64,000 nucleotides of DNA from SABI01 sp963678555 (GTDB lineage: Bacteria > Spirochaetota > Spirochaetia > Sphaerochaetales > Sphaerochaetaceae). The translations under genes were made by a program, and so were the position numbers. The stretch is taken from positions 1,178,001 through 1,242,000 of the forward strand of contig CAXXJA010000002.1 in assembly GCA_963678555.2 (NCBI GenBank), given 5' to 3'. The notes below the pieces were generated by a model, which saw only the letters and a program-made list of their open reading frames with translations, did no database searches and was not told the DNA's origin. Shown here piece by piece: positions 54,337 to 63,937 of this stretch (the stretch's first letter is position 1; every line of letters begins with the position of its first letter).

Positions 54337-54407
54337 CGCTGCGTCCGTTTAAGTCAGAATCGGTAAAAAGGGAATAATCGGCACCCTAACGCAGAATTCT
54401 CAATAGA

Positions 54408-55064
54408 TCAAGTTAACGCTTTGGGATAACAGCACAATTCGGCCAGGGGACAAGCCGGGCAAAGGGGCTTGGTGCGGCAGAATTGTTTGCAGTGTTGCAC
54501 GATCAGGGCGTGATATTCATTGTAGAGTTCGACCTCAGCCGGCAGCCGGGCCATGAACAAGTCCCTGATTTCGGCATAGTTTTCCGTTCCCTGGAGAATA
54601 CCGATACGGCTGAACAGCCGTCTGGTATAGGCATCGACCACAAAGGACAGGTGCTGCCCGGCATAGAGCAGAATTGAATCCGCAGTTTCCGGACCGATCC
54701 CTTTCAGGCTGAGCAGCTCACTACGGAGTTGACTGGTGGGTTGTTGCAACATGACGTCGAGGCTGCCGCGGTAGTGTTCCTGCAGATGACGGCAGAAGCC
54801 TTGTAGACGCTCGGCTTTCTGACGAAAGAACCCGGCCGGACGGATGAGCTCTTCCAATTGGTCCGTTGGCATCTCAAATACTGCCCGATGTGAGAGGGCT
54901 TGAGCCTGCTTGAGGTTGGCGATTGCTTTTTCGACATTGTTCCAATTGGTGTTCTGGGTCAGAAAAGCGCCGATAACAACTTCAAACGACGTCTCTGCGG
55001 GCCACCAGTGCTGGGGGCAGTAGGTGGCGAGTAAAATGTCATATATTCCTCTCAGGTCGGACAT
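54408..55064 (-). CDS. Endonuclease III-like DNA glycosylase/lyase
   Basis: This 218-residue protein has the helix-hairpin-helix LLSLKGIGPETADSILLYAG followed by the conserved catalytic Asp region (FVVDAYTRRLF), and the C-terminal iron-sulfur cysteines in CKQFCRTKPLCPACPLAELC. It resembles the MutY/Nth-like endonuclease III domain proteins (MjaIII/TagIII group). ATG 55064 was chosen because AGGAGG stands 7 nt before it. It should remove damaged bases from DNA; the exact substrate cannot be stated. Confidence 0.88.
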   Translation of the reverse strand: MSDLRGIYDILLATYCPQHWWPAETSFEVVIGAFLTQNTNWNNVEKAIANLKQAQALSHRAVFEMPTDQLEELIRPAGFFRQKAERLQGFCRHLQEHYRGSLDVMLQQPTSQLRSELLSLKGIGPETADSILLYAGQHLSFVVDAYTRRLFSRIGILQGTENYAEIRDLFMARLPAEVELYNEYHALIVQHCKQFCRTKPLCPACPLAELCCYPKALT

Positions 55065-55123
55065 CCTTGGGCCTCCTTTCCGGAGCCTGATGGATGACAA
55101 AAACTTGTAGCGTTGTCCAGAAA

Positions 55124-55155
55124 AAAAGCCGGTCGATGTTTCCTGACCGGCTTTT
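55124..55155 (-). terminator. Terminator after the lipoprotein gene
   Basis: An 11-bp stem (AAAAGCCGGTC/GACCGGCTTTT) closes a 10-nt loop and is followed on the minus strand by a further T run. It lies 23 nt after the lipoprotein stop. Confidence 0.85.
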
Positions 55156-55177
55156 GAAATGTCTTGTTAAGACAAAA

Positions 55178-57976
55178 TTATTGGTTGGCAGATACGTCCC
55201 ACAGTGATGTGTTCAGACTACTGGACGAGAAGTCGTCGTAGAGGCTGCCATTGACATAGACATTATCAATAGAGGTGGTGACAGACAGGCTGTCCCCAAA
55301 GGCTTCATCGTCTGACATGACTTTGATCCGCGCCTTCTTAAACTCATAGGAGGACACATTGTAGTTCCCTGAACTGAGTGTGTCCGAAGCAAAGATCTCA
55401 GCGAGAGAAATGACAGCGCTGGATGATCCGTAAGCGAAAACAAACTCTTCATTCTCTTCATTAAACTGAACGCTGAGTTCATTGTCGGGAACGTTTGCCA
55501 GGGTAACTTCAGTCCCATAGACCAGTGTGTTTTCTGAGTCGGTTGTGTTCGTGTCTGGAATGATTCTTTCTTTGTCGTCGCTGGTTTGGCAAGTACTGTT
55601 TTTGCAGATATCGACATACGGGCTGATTGTCGTTGTCGTGCCGTTGGTGCGAACACGAATACGTGCGGTTAATGGCCCGGGTCCAGCATTGAAACCGTTT
55701 TCGGGACTGGCGCTGGGGTTATATTTGAGATCGAGAACTGTGGCTACGGCTCCAGTCGAAGAGACCAGAATATTGTCCATGGCAATATTTGCGCTGAGCC
55801 TGGCAACCGTTTCCTCATAGGACAGAGCGGTCAGTTCGTTTTCATAGCTGGTGATCCCGTCATTTTCATCAACGGAAATGGTCAGCACAGCTTCTCCATC
55901 CTTCACTGAGGCTGTGTAGGCCGCCTCATCGTTTGACCAGAGCGCCCCCAGGTCTATTTCATCGAAGGAATGCTCGTCGTCGCCTTCAGTGCTTGGTGTG
56001 TTACCCTCGTTGAGGTCATTGGCACTTTCACCGCGGATAATCAGATAATCATAAGCTGGAATCGTTTCCTTGTTGACAGTGAGGACAAGGCTGGTTCCGT
56101 CAGCAGAGAACCCATAGGAATAAGAACTGGAGTCAATTTCGATATATTGATCATTCTCTTCATCGGAGTAGTGGAACCAGGCGTCACCAATGCCGTTGGT
56201 ATCGTTACCGCTGATGCCAAACTCGTAACCATTCAAAGTAATCCACAGGATATTATTGTAGCCGCTTTCAGGGGTGCTGGTCAGGGCGCTTTGCATGTTC
56301 CCGGAGGCAGCCAGGGTGACAATTAGGTTGGCCTCGTTTTCCTTCACCGAAAGACTGGTCAATTCAAATCCGGGGCGACCCTTTTCGTCGGCGGAGTCAT
56401 CGGTATCATCAAGTTGCGTTATCGTGTTTGAGGACAATCTTCCGGTCATGGTCGCTGCTTGAAAAACACTGCGGCTGGTGTAGAGGGTGACGGTTTCAGT
56501 GTCTTCACCTACTATAGTCGCTGTGAACGAATCTGTGCCCTGGCTGACCAGGGTAATCGTGGTCTCTGTTTCACCCGCATCTTCCCAACTCAGAACCAAT
56601 TTCCCCTCGGAATTGATAGAATAGTTTGCATTCTCAGTGGTGTTGTCCATAAGTTCCGTGATGACAACACTGTTATCATCCCCTGAGAAGGCGATGGTGC
56701 TGAAATCACTGGTGTACCAGGTCTGGCCACTGATCATGTCCTCGGTGAAGGCCAGATCGGTTCCAGGGCCTGGATCGTCACCGTTGAGAGAATCCTGATA
56801 CTCTAAAGCCTCTGCCTGGCTGTAGTAGATTCGACCGGTTCCGGTGTCGGCTCCGTCATCCGCAACAATATTGATGGCAAGGTAGGTCGGGGTAATGTCT
56901 GTCACGGTGATGCTTGAAGTGCCACCGTCTGATTCTGTTGAACTCAAAGTGAGACCGTCAAAGCTGAGAGCTTCAGTGTCACCATCGTTTTCATCTTGCC
57001 AGGTAAAAGCACTCAGATCTTCAGCGAATTGCCAGGATTCCAGGGCGGCATCATCATTGTTAACTTCATAGAGGGTATGGCCGGCCAGAATGCGTGAGAC
57101 CAGGTAGCTTTCTGCTTTTTCCGTATCAAGGTAAAGTCGTTCGATGTGGTTGTCATCCTCATTTTGCATTTCGATGTAGTAAGAATCCCCATCATCCACA
57201 ACCAGCGAGAGGATGTAGTTTTCTGTTTCACCATTTTCAGTGACTGCCAGGGTGATGATCGTCTCATCGCTTTCAGTTGTTGTTCCCAGGGTGACAGAAG
57301 CGCTGCCGCTTTCCGTGGCTAATTGGGCGGTCCAGCTGACCGTTGACAGTTCATTGGAGTTCTCACCGGTAGCGAAGGTCAGGCTGTTGTAGACAGGCTC
57401 GCCGTCGTAACCGACGTCAATCAGAGCATTGCTCGCCAAAATTGTGCTGATCTGATGTGCTTCAGCGTCAGCGCTGGTGACAAAGGCCCCGCCATTATCA
57501 GTTACCGCTGTTTGCACAGCATCCAGGAGCGCTGCGATTTCTTCCTCTGTATCGGGAAGGGAGGTAATGCCGCTGTCTGCCAGATCTTCAATGATTTCAG
57601 CATCTATTGTGATGCCGTTGCTTGGATCCCCATCTTCATCAAGGGATTGCAGAATTTGTGCAATCCTGGTATCCGTTTCCTGGATGGTTCCGCCGTCTTC
57701 GAGCTTCTCAGCGATAATTTCTTTCAATGGAACGCTGCCAAGATAAAAAGTGCAGTTTGCACCGCGCTCAAATGTAAATTCGCCATTTTCGCCGGTCACT
57801 CCCGACACAGAACCACATTCGTAGTCGATGCCGCTGACAGCCGAATCAACATAATATGCGGTTCCTGTTGCTGGCGAATCACTGCTACTGGAACTGCCGC
57901 CACCGCCGCAGGCATTGAGAATGGATAGCGAGGCGATAACGAGAAAAATAAAACACTTATTCCGATACTTTTTCAT
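55178..57976 (-). CDS. Large Asp/Ser/Thr-rich surface lipoprotein, function unknown
   Basis: This 932-residue protein has a lipoprotein signal with lipobox LNAC (Cys 23), then a flexible GGGGSSSSSD linker. An N-terminal domain (about 40-170) has a conserved-looking pattern GTAYYVDSAVSGIDYECG and GENGEFTFERGANC, seen in anchored surface proteins of anaerobes. The rest is beta-rich and acidic, with several Asp-rich motifs (DEDGDPSNG, DENDGITSYENE) that may bind Ca2+. The C-terminal ~200 residues resemble a carbohydrate- or extracellular-binding module, with Cys pair CKNSTC. It is monocistronic with its own terminator. I do not recognise a catalytic domain. Confidence 0.7.
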   Translation of the reverse strand: MKKYRNKCFIFLVIASLSILNACGGGGSSSSSDSPATGTAYYVDSAVSGIDYECGSVSGVTGENGEFTFERGANCTFYLGSVPLKEIIAEKLEDGGTIQETDTRIAQILQSLDEDGDPSNGITIDAEIIEDLADSGITSLPDTEEEIAALLDAVQTAVTDNGGAFVTSADAEAHQISTILASNALIDVGYDGEPVYNSLTFATGENSNELSTVSWTAQLATESGSASVTLGTTTESDETIITLAVTENGETENYILSLVVDDGDSYYIEMQNEDDNHIERLYLDTEKAESYLVSRILAGHTLYEVNNDDAALESWQFAEDLSAFTWQDENDGDTEALSFDGLTLSSTESDGGTSSITVTDITPTYLAINIVADDGADTGTGRIYYSQAEALEYQDSLNGDDPGPGTDLAFTEDMISGQTWYTSDFSTIAFSGDDNSVVITELMDNTTENANYSINSEGKLVLSWEDAGETETTITLVSQGTDSFTATIVGEDTETVTLYTSRSVFQAATMTGRLSSNTITQLDDTDDSADEKGRPGFELTSLSVKENEANLIVTLAASGNMQSALTSTPESGYNNILWITLNGYEFGISGNDTNGIGDAWFHYSDEENDQYIEIDSSSYSYGFSADGTSLVLTVNKETIPAYDYLIIRGESANDLNEGNTPSTEGDDEHSFDEIDLGALWSNDEAAYTASVKDGEAVLTISVDENDGITSYENELTALSYEETVARLSANIAMDNILVSSTGAVATVLDLKYNPSASPENGFNAGPGPLTARIRVRTNGTTTTISPYVDICKNSTCQTSDDKERIIPDTNTTDSENTLVYGTEVTLANVPDNELSVQFNEENEEFVFAYGSSSAVISLAEIFASDTLSSGNYNVSSYEFKKARIKVMSDDEAFGDSLSVTTSIDNVYVNGSLYDDFSSSSLNTSLWDVSANQ

Positions 57977-58853
57977 TAGTTTAGGTCCTATTTTTGTGTA
58001 GATATTGTAGTTTTTAAAAATATGTCCCTTGATAATCTGTTACATCTAAAAAGAAATAGATGTATTTTTTCTTGATTGAAAAATGTAAATTTTCCAATAG
58101 TGAAAAGGATTATCGCTATTGTCGAGTATTTTGGTAAACTTTTCATTTTGATCTGGCCGGATCGTTAAAAAACAGGGAATTCTTTGCACGCTATAACAGA
58201 CTTTCCTTAAACGGTATTAATTGACACGTATGTTATCTCTTTAGTAGGAAAAATTCAAGAATTCTGCCTGGGTTTAAATTAGCTGGTTCTCAATGAATTT
58301 TATTTTCCGAGTGGCCTTATTGAAATGCCCTTACTATAAGGAATATTAAGCCTTTTAGTATTACTTTGTTGCTGAGAAGGTGTCGGATTTTTCTAAGTTT
58401 GTATATTGTCTGTTACATTAAAACGACGTAAAAAAGAGTAGAATCTTTGCTACAGGAAATAAATATTTTGCAGGTGAAGTCAACCGGTAGTTCTTTCCCG
58501 CCGCCAGCTATCCCTCTTTTCAAGTCAAAGAATCCTTAAGCTCCTGGCAACGGTTCTGAACAGCAAGCTTGTGCTTAATACTGCACGGGCCGAAAGTCGA
58601 GAGGCTATGTTGGGAGAGGGTATCGGCGGAACGAGGTTCAATCGCTACCCAACCTATGGATTTTTTAATTCATAGTAATTGAGTGCACACCAGGAGAGCT
58701 GTAGCCCCGTCTGTTTGAGATTGGGCGGCACCTTATCGATAATGTCCAGAGCCAATCAGTCGTAGTGTCTCAATGGGGAGGCTTAATTCTGCTATTGCCA
58801 AGAGTTCATTTAAGTGTCCCATTCCTGTCTCGCTTCCACTATAATCCCGACCC
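57977..58853. other. Gene-free 877-base region
   Basis: The part next to the lipoprotein (57,977-58,480) is very AT-rich and likely holds its promoter. The part from about 58,480 to 58,850 is more GC-balanced. On the minus strand, 58,668-58,760 reads IDKVPPNLKQTGLQL then SWCALNYYELKNP before a stop, which looks like a C-terminal coding fragment, but no gene can be assembled. It may be a decayed insertion sequence. Confidence 0.35.
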
Positions 58854-61385
58854 ATGCTTGATTATTTTTCCCCCGACAGTATTGACCAGATCCGTTATGC
58901 CATTGCCCAGGCCGACGGCAATGAGGTTTTTGTGCTCGGCCAGACCGATGCCGAGCGGCGCATCGTGCAGGTCGAGGTCCTGGCTCGTGGCTCCGAAAGT
59001 GCGGTTCCCGCCATTTTGCAAACCTGTGGATATGGGGATATCGTTATCCACAACCACCCTTCCGGGGTTCTTAAACCCTCTTCTGCGGATATCGAGGTTG
59101 CCTCTCAATTCGGGGCTTTAGGGGTCGGTTTCTACATTGTGAATAACTCTGTGGATAATGTGTACAGGGTTGTGGAAGCCTTTGCCGACAAGAACCGGGA
59201 GCTGATCACTCCCGAGGCGGTCGGCCAACTGCTCGGCCCCGACGGGATGATCGCCTCCAAGTTGCCGGACTACGAAGAGCGGCCCGAGCAGCTGCGCATG
59301 GCCTTTGCGGTCAGCGAGGCGTTTAACCGGGAGCAGCTGGCGGTCATCGAAGCCGGAACCGGAACCGGCAAGAGCTTGGCCTATCTGGTTCCGGCCCTGC
59401 TCTGGGCGCGAGCCAATCGCGAGCGGGTGGTGGTTTCGACCCGCACCATCAACCTGCAGGAACAACTGATCCGTAAAGATCTGCCGTTTCTTGGACGGTC
59501 CACCGATCTTGAGTTTTATGCGGTTTTGGTCAAAGGGCGCAGCAACTATTACTGCCTGCGGCGTGGTGAAACCGCTGGCCGGGAGCCGGGTCTGTTCGAT
59601 CAGGATCTGGTCGAAGAGTTTCAGCAGATCGCCCGGTGGGCGGAGACCACGGCCGACGGCTCGCGGGAAGACCTGTCCTTTATTCCCAACTATCAGGTCT
59701 GGGAAGAGGTCTGCTGCGAAGCCGATCAATGTGCCCGGGTCAAGTGCGCACACTACAGTCGCTGCTTCTTCCACAAGGCCAGACGCCAGGCTGCGCGGGC
59801 CGATATCCTGGTGGTCAATCATGCCTTACTGTTGTCGGATCTGGCCCTGCGCCAGCAGACCGATAACTATTCGGCGACCGCGGTGCTGCCACCCTTTGAA
59901 CGGATCATCCTTGACGAAGCCCACCATCTGGAAGATGTCGCGACCAGCTATTTTTCGTCCCAGGTGACCCGCTTTACCTTTGCCCGGGTGCTGCATCGCC
60001 TGCGTCATCCGCGCAAGGCCAACCAGGGCCTGCTGCCGCGCTTTTTGGATCAGCTTTCCAAAGAGCTGCCGCAGACCATGGACGAGCTGTACCGACCGCT
60101 GCATGCCGAGATTGAATCCCTGCTGGTCAAGCGCCAGCAACTGCTGGAAGAATCCCTTGATGAATTACAGGGGATCGGGGAGTGGCTGCCGGGCGCCCTC
60201 GGCAAAAAGGTCACCGACAAATTTGAACTTAAGCATCGGGTCATGCCCGATTTTCGGGAAAGCCATCTTTGGGTGGAACTGTGTGAACGGGTCGAGCGGT
60301 TGCGCAAGGGCTGTCATGAGTTGGCCGAAAAATTGGTTGGCCTGCTGCGCCTGTGTGAACCGTTGCCGGATGCCGTTGCCGAAAAACTGAATTCGACTAT
60401 GGTCGATCTGGGCGGCATTGCCGGTCGCCTGGAAGGCCTGGCGGCCGACCTCGGCTCATTTCAGGCCGCCGCCGACACCAGTTGCGTGTGGATCGAGATT
60501 CGCGAAGGGCGGGTCGGCCGTGGCAAGGGGCTGATCACCAGTCTATGTCAGGCGCCGCTGGAAGTCGCTGACAGCCTCAACAAGGCCCTTTATCAGCGTT
60601 TTCGGACCCTGGTCATGACCAGCGCAACCCTGGCCGTGGCCGGAGCCTTTGGATATTTCCATTCCCGGGTCGGTCTCGATCGGGTTGAACCGGGGCGGTT
60701 GCGCGAGCTGGCCCTGGAATCCCCCTTCGATTACCAGCGCCAGGCCCTGGTGGCCATTCCTACCGACCTGCCCGAACCGGGGCGGCCGAACTTTGCCGCT
60801 GCCGTTCGCGACGCGGTGGAAAAGGCGGTGCTGTGCAGTCAGGGGCGCAGCTTTGTGCTGTTCACCTCCTATGCCCTGTTGCGCCAGGTGCATGATGAAC
60901 TGGCCCCGGTGCTGCAGGCGCAGCGGTTGCATTGTTTGCGCCAGGGGCAGGAGAACCGCCACCGGCTGCTCAAGCGCTTTGCCGAAGACGAGACCAGTGT
61001 GCTGTTCGGGACCGATTCCTTCTGGGAAGGGGTCGATGTGCCGGGTCGGTCTCTGGAGCAAGTCATTATCGCCCGCCTGCCTTTTAAGGTGCCGACCGAG
61101 CCGGTCCTTGAAGCGCGCGCCCAAGCCATTGAACAGCGCGGCGGCGACCCGTTCATGGAATACACCGTGCCCCAGGCGGTGATTCGTTTCAAGCAGGGTT
61201 TTGGCCGGCTGATCCGCCATCGCAATGATCGTGGCGTGGTGCTGATTCTCGATACCCGGGTGGTCAAGAAAGGCTACGGGCGGATGTTTCTGCGCTCTCT
61301 GCCTCCGGCTCGGACCATACGCGGCGACAGCCACGAGGTGTTCAGGGCGATCGGGGATTTTTTCAAACCGGAGCAAACAGACTAA
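58854..61385 (+). CDS. DinG-type helicase with N-terminal JAB metallopeptidase-like domain
   Basis: This 843-residue protein has two parts. Residues 1-120 are a RadC-like JAB domain with the JAMM ligands His66, His68 and Asp79 in IHNHPSGVLKPSSADIE, and a preceding strand EVFVLGQTD that places Glu24. Residues about 140-843 are an XPD/DinG superfamily 2 helicase: Walker A EAGTGTGKSLAYLVPALLWA, iron-sulfur cysteines (CCEADQC, VKCAHYSRC), DEAH box ILDEAHHLEDV, and motif VI in FKQGFGRLIRHRND. DinG unwinds R-loops and forked DNA. The JAB domain would be expected to bind or cut a partner, by analogy only. A true radC lies 1.8 kb downstream. Confidence 0.88.
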   Translation: MLDYFSPDSIDQIRYAIAQADGNEVFVLGQTDAERRIVQVEVLARGSESAVPAILQTCGYGDIVIHNHPSGVLKPSSADIEVASQFGALGVGFYIVNNSVDNVYRVVEAFADKNRELITPEAVGQLLGPDGMIASKLPDYEERPEQLRMAFAVSEAFNREQLAVIEAGTGTGKSLAYLVPALLWARANRERVVVSTRTINLQEQLIRKDLPFLGRSTDLEFYAVLVKGRSNYYCLRRGETAGREPGLFDQDLVEEFQQIARWAETTADGSREDLSFIPNYQVWEEVCCEADQCARVKCAHYSRCFFHKARRQAARADILVVNHALLLSDLALRQQTDNYSATAVLPPFERIILDEAHHLEDVATSYFSSQVTRFTFARVLHRLRHPRKANQGLLPRFLDQLSKELPQTMDELYRPLHAEIESLLVKRQQLLEESLDELQGIGEWLPGALGKKVTDKFELKHRVMPDFRESHLWVELCERVERLRKGCHELAEKLVGLLRLCEPLPDAVAEKLNSTMVDLGGIAGRLEGLAADLGSFQAAADTSCVWIEIREGRVGRGKGLITSLCQAPLEVADSLNKALYQRFRTLVMTSATLAVAGAFGYFHSRVGLDRVEPGRLRELALESPFDYQRQALVAIPTDLPEPGRPNFAAAVRDAVEKAVLCSQGRSFVLFTSYALLRQVHDELAPVLQAQRLHCLRQGQENRHRLLKRFAEDETSVLFGTDSFWEGVDVPGRSLEQVIIARLPFKVPTEPVLEARAQAIEQRGGDPFMEYTVPQAVIRFKQGFGRLIRHRNDRGVVLILDTRVVKKGYGRMFLRSLPPARTIRGDSHEVFRAIGDFFKPEQTD

Positions 61386-61395
61386 GGGGGTGCTG

Positions 61396-62013
61396 ATGAT
61401 GAAAAAGCTGGTTGGACTGCTGATCGGGGTGCTTTTGCTGAGCGGACTCTGGGCCTGTGACAACAAGCAGCAATATCTCACGCCGTTGCGTCCGAATGAC
61501 GTCATCCTGGCCTTTGGCGACAGTTTGACCAAAGGAGTGGGGGCGACTCCGGAATTGAGCTATCCCGCCCAGTTGAGCCGGCTGATCGCGCGCAAGGTGA
61601 TCAACGCCGGCATCTCCGGGGAAACCAGTGGCGAAGGGGCACGCCGCCTGCCCGGGTTGCTGGATGACGTAAAGCCGGAGCTGGTGATCATTTGCGAAGG
61701 CGGAAATGATATCCTGCGTAAGCAGGACCGCGGACAGTTGCAGGAGAATCTGCGCCGCATGTATGAAGCGGCCCATCAGCGGGATATCCAGGTGGTGATG
61801 ATCGCGGTTCCGCAAATGGGTCTGCTGGCCAAAGATCTGGAACTCTACCGCGAACTGGCCGACGAACTCAAATTCCCCCTGCTGGAAGATCGGCTGGGTG
61901 AGCTGCTCTTTGACCGCACTTATAAAAGCGATGCCGTCCATCTCAATGCGCAAGGATACCGGAAGCTTGCGGAAGCCGTGGCCGATCTGTTGAAAAGCCG
62001 CGGCGCAATATAG
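61396..62013 (+). CDS. SGNH/GDSL hydrolase lipoprotein (TesA/arylesterase-like)
   Basis: This 205-residue protein has a lipoprotein signal (LLIGVLLLSGLWAC). The hydrolase motifs are block I FGDSLTKGVGA with the catalytic Ser, block III GGNDILR, and block V SDAVHLNAQGY with the Asp/His pair. It resembles TesA-type thioesterase/arylesterase/lysophospholipase I but is membrane-anchored. AAGGGGG precedes ATG 61396. It starts 10 nt after the helicase stop and is probably co-transcribed. Confidence 0.88.
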   Translation: MMKKLVGLLIGVLLLSGLWACDNKQQYLTPLRPNDVILAFGDSLTKGVGATPELSYPAQLSRLIARKVINAGISGETSGEGARRLPGLLDDVKPELVIICEGGNDILRKQDRGQLQENLRRMYEAAHQRDIQVVMIAVPQMGLLAKDLELYRELADELKFPLLEDRLGELLFDRTYKSDAVHLNAQGYRKLAEAVADLLKSRGAI

Positions 62014-62143
62014 CTCCGAAACGGTCAACCTGTTGTGGTGAAAGTGACTCAAGTTCAGTGGGTTAAGTGATTGACAAGCGGCTGGGCTCGGCTATTTTTA
62101 AAGGAAAGAACGTGCTGAGCAACCTTTGCACAAGGAGGGCCCT

Positions 62144-62641
62144 ATGCCGCAGGAATTCATTCATCAAGAAGCGATCAAACAGGCTGTTGAGAGTGCCAAA
62201 CAGATCATGTGCTTTTATCGAAAGGCTGCGGATATGGTCGCGGATGAAGGCGGAAAGAAGGTCTTCAGCCGCCTGGCCGATGAAAAAAGGGCGCATGTCG
62301 AACGTTTTTTCCGCTATTATAAAGGGACTGAATTCGGCAGCTTTGACGAATTTATCGTGACTCCCTGCAGCGAGGAGGCCGCGGTCGTGAAAGAGCTCGG
62401 CGGGATTATTAGCGCGGAAGTCAAAGAACGCAAGGCGCGGGAAATCGCCCTTGGCAAAGAACAGCAGATGGAACGGATTCTGCGCAGCAAAGCGAAGAAT
62501 ATCGTTGATCCAGGGGTGCGGACCGTTTTTGAGCAGCTGGCCCAGGAAAGCCAAAAGCATTTTGCGGTGATTGAATCGGAATACGCCCGGTTCATGGGCA
62601 TGCCCCATGAAACCGATATCGATACCTACGTGAGGGAATAG
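62144..62641 (+). CDS. Ferritin-like (rubrerythrin-type) diiron protein
   Basis: This 165-residue, largely helical protein contains the metal-binding E..ExxH-type motifs of the ferritin-like fold: LADEKRAHVERFF and later QESQKHFAVIESEYARF. There is no C-terminal rubredoxin domain. AGGAGG precedes ATG 62144. Such proteins reduce peroxide or handle iron in anaerobes. It lies 6 nt before a cytochrome gene, so the two are an operon, and the cytochrome may be unrelated or a redox neighbour. Confidence 0.8.
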   Translation: MPQEFIHQEAIKQAVESAKQIMCFYRKAADMVADEGGKKVFSRLADEKRAHVERFFRYYKGTEFGSFDEFIVTPCSEEAAVVKELGGIISAEVKERKAREIALGKEQQMERILRSKAKNIVDPGVRTVFEQLAQESQKHFAVIESEYARFMGMPHETDIDTYVRE

Positions 62642-62647
62642 CCGTTT

Positions 62648-63166
62648 ATGAAGTTTCTGTTCGTGACGGTCTTTGTTCTGGCGATGAGTCTGGCTGCTAC
62701 GGTGACGGTATCCGCCCAGGACAAGATCGAGGCCGAATACCAGCGCATCATTAACGAACGTTGCAGCCAGTGCCACACGCCGGCACGCATTGAGCAAGCG
62801 CTGGAACGGGGTGAGTATATCGATGAAATCATCACCAAGATGATCCGCTTCGGGGCTCGACTCGATGATCGTGAGGCAGAAGTCATGGGAAACTTCTGGA
62901 CCGCGCAGCAGGCGACGATAAAGAACAAATCGGCCGCATCGCCTCCGACTCAGGTCGATCCTTTAGGGGAATATCGGGCCATTCTGGAGCGGCGCTGCAC
63001 CGGCTGTCACAGCCTGGCCCCGGTGGATCGGGCCATGCGGGACGGGCGTTCTCTGAATGAATTGCTGGATCTGATGGCGGCCCGCGGAGTGATTATTAGC
63101 CCGGCGGAAAAGAGTGTGCTGGGGACCTTTTGGGGGACTCCGTTCAAAGCGGACCTGCCACAATAA
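62648..63166 (+). CDS. Periplasmic diheme cytochrome c
   Basis: This 172-residue protein has a Sec signal (LFVTVFVLAMSLAATVTVSAQ). Two heme motifs are present: CSQCH (about residue 39) and CTGCH (about 118), each in a repeated context ending RC..CH..A..., suggesting internal duplication of a single-heme domain. Each half has a Met or His-poor helix, so the axial sixth ligand is not obvious. It is an electron carrier in the periplasm. Confidence 0.8.
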   Translation: MKFLFVTVFVLAMSLAATVTVSAQDKIEAEYQRIINERCSQCHTPARIEQALERGEYIDEIITKMIRFGARLDDREAEVMGNFWTAQQATIKNKSAASPPTQVDPLGEYRAILERRCTGCHSLAPVDRAMRDGRSLNELLDLMAARGVIISPAEKSVLGTFWGTPFKADLPQ

Positions 63167-63209
63167 ACTGAAATCATTAACCTGACAATTGATTGCCGAG
63201 GAGGGGGAT

Positions 63210-63893
63210 ATGCGGCGGATTAAAGATTGGCCGGCGGACGAGCGTCCGCGGGAGAAATTACTTGCGTCCGGAGCCGAAAAACTGACCGATGCCGAATTGC
63301 TGGCATTGATTATCCGTACCGGGGACGGCTCCGGGAAAAACAGCGCAGTCGATTTGGCGCGGGCACTGCTCAGCCGGTTCGGTTCGTTTCGACAACTGGC
63401 CACAGCCAGTATCGGCGAACTTTGTCAGCAACCCGGAATCGGTCCGGCCAAAGCAGCGGAAATCCAGGCGCTGTTCCAGATCGGCCGGCGTTTTGCCGAT
63501 CAGCGTTTGCAGCCCGGCCAGCCTTATCGCTCATCTCAGGATGCCTTCCTGCATTTCCATGAACGACTCTGCGATTACCGCAAAGAAGTGTTTGTCGCCC
63601 TGCTGCTGGACACCAAAAACCGTCTGTTAAAAGAGGTACGCATCTCCGAAGGAAGCCTGAACGCGAGTATTGTCCATCCGCGGGAAGTTTTTGCCCCGGC
63701 CCTCAAGGAATCTGCGGCGGCCATTCTTTTTGTCCACAACCACCCCTCCGGCGATCCGACGCCGAGCCGAGAAGATATCTCCATCACCGAACGGTTGAAG
63801 CAGGTAGGGGAGCTGATGGGGGTGCGGGTGCTGGACCATGTCATAATCGGCAAAGGGGAATATGTCAGCCTGGCCGACCGGGGCCTGCTCTGA
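63210..63893 (+). CDS. radC: RadC family protein
   Basis: This 227-residue protein has the N-terminal UPF0758 helix-hairpin-helix region (LTDAELLALIIRTGDG, PGIGPAKAAEIQALF) and the C-terminal JAB domain with motif FVHNHPSGDPTPSREDI. ATG 63210 was chosen because GAGGAGGGGG precedes it. RadC is widespread, often found on or near mobile elements; its role in DNA repair is disputed. The same JAB motif is found in the helicase fusion at 58854. Confidence 0.93.
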   Translation: MRRIKDWPADERPREKLLASGAEKLTDAELLALIIRTGDGSGKNSAVDLARALLSRFGSFRQLATASIGELCQQPGIGPAKAAEIQALFQIGRRFADQRLQPGQPYRSSQDAFLHFHERLCDYRKEVFVALLLDTKNRLLKEVRISEGSLNASIVHPREVFAPALKESAAAILFVHNHPSGDPTPSREDISITERLKQVGELMGVRVLDHVIIGKGEYVSLADRGLL

Positions 63894-63937
63894 AAACGGT
63901 CGGAAGGCTGAATCGCGTAAAGCCAGCACTGGATGGG

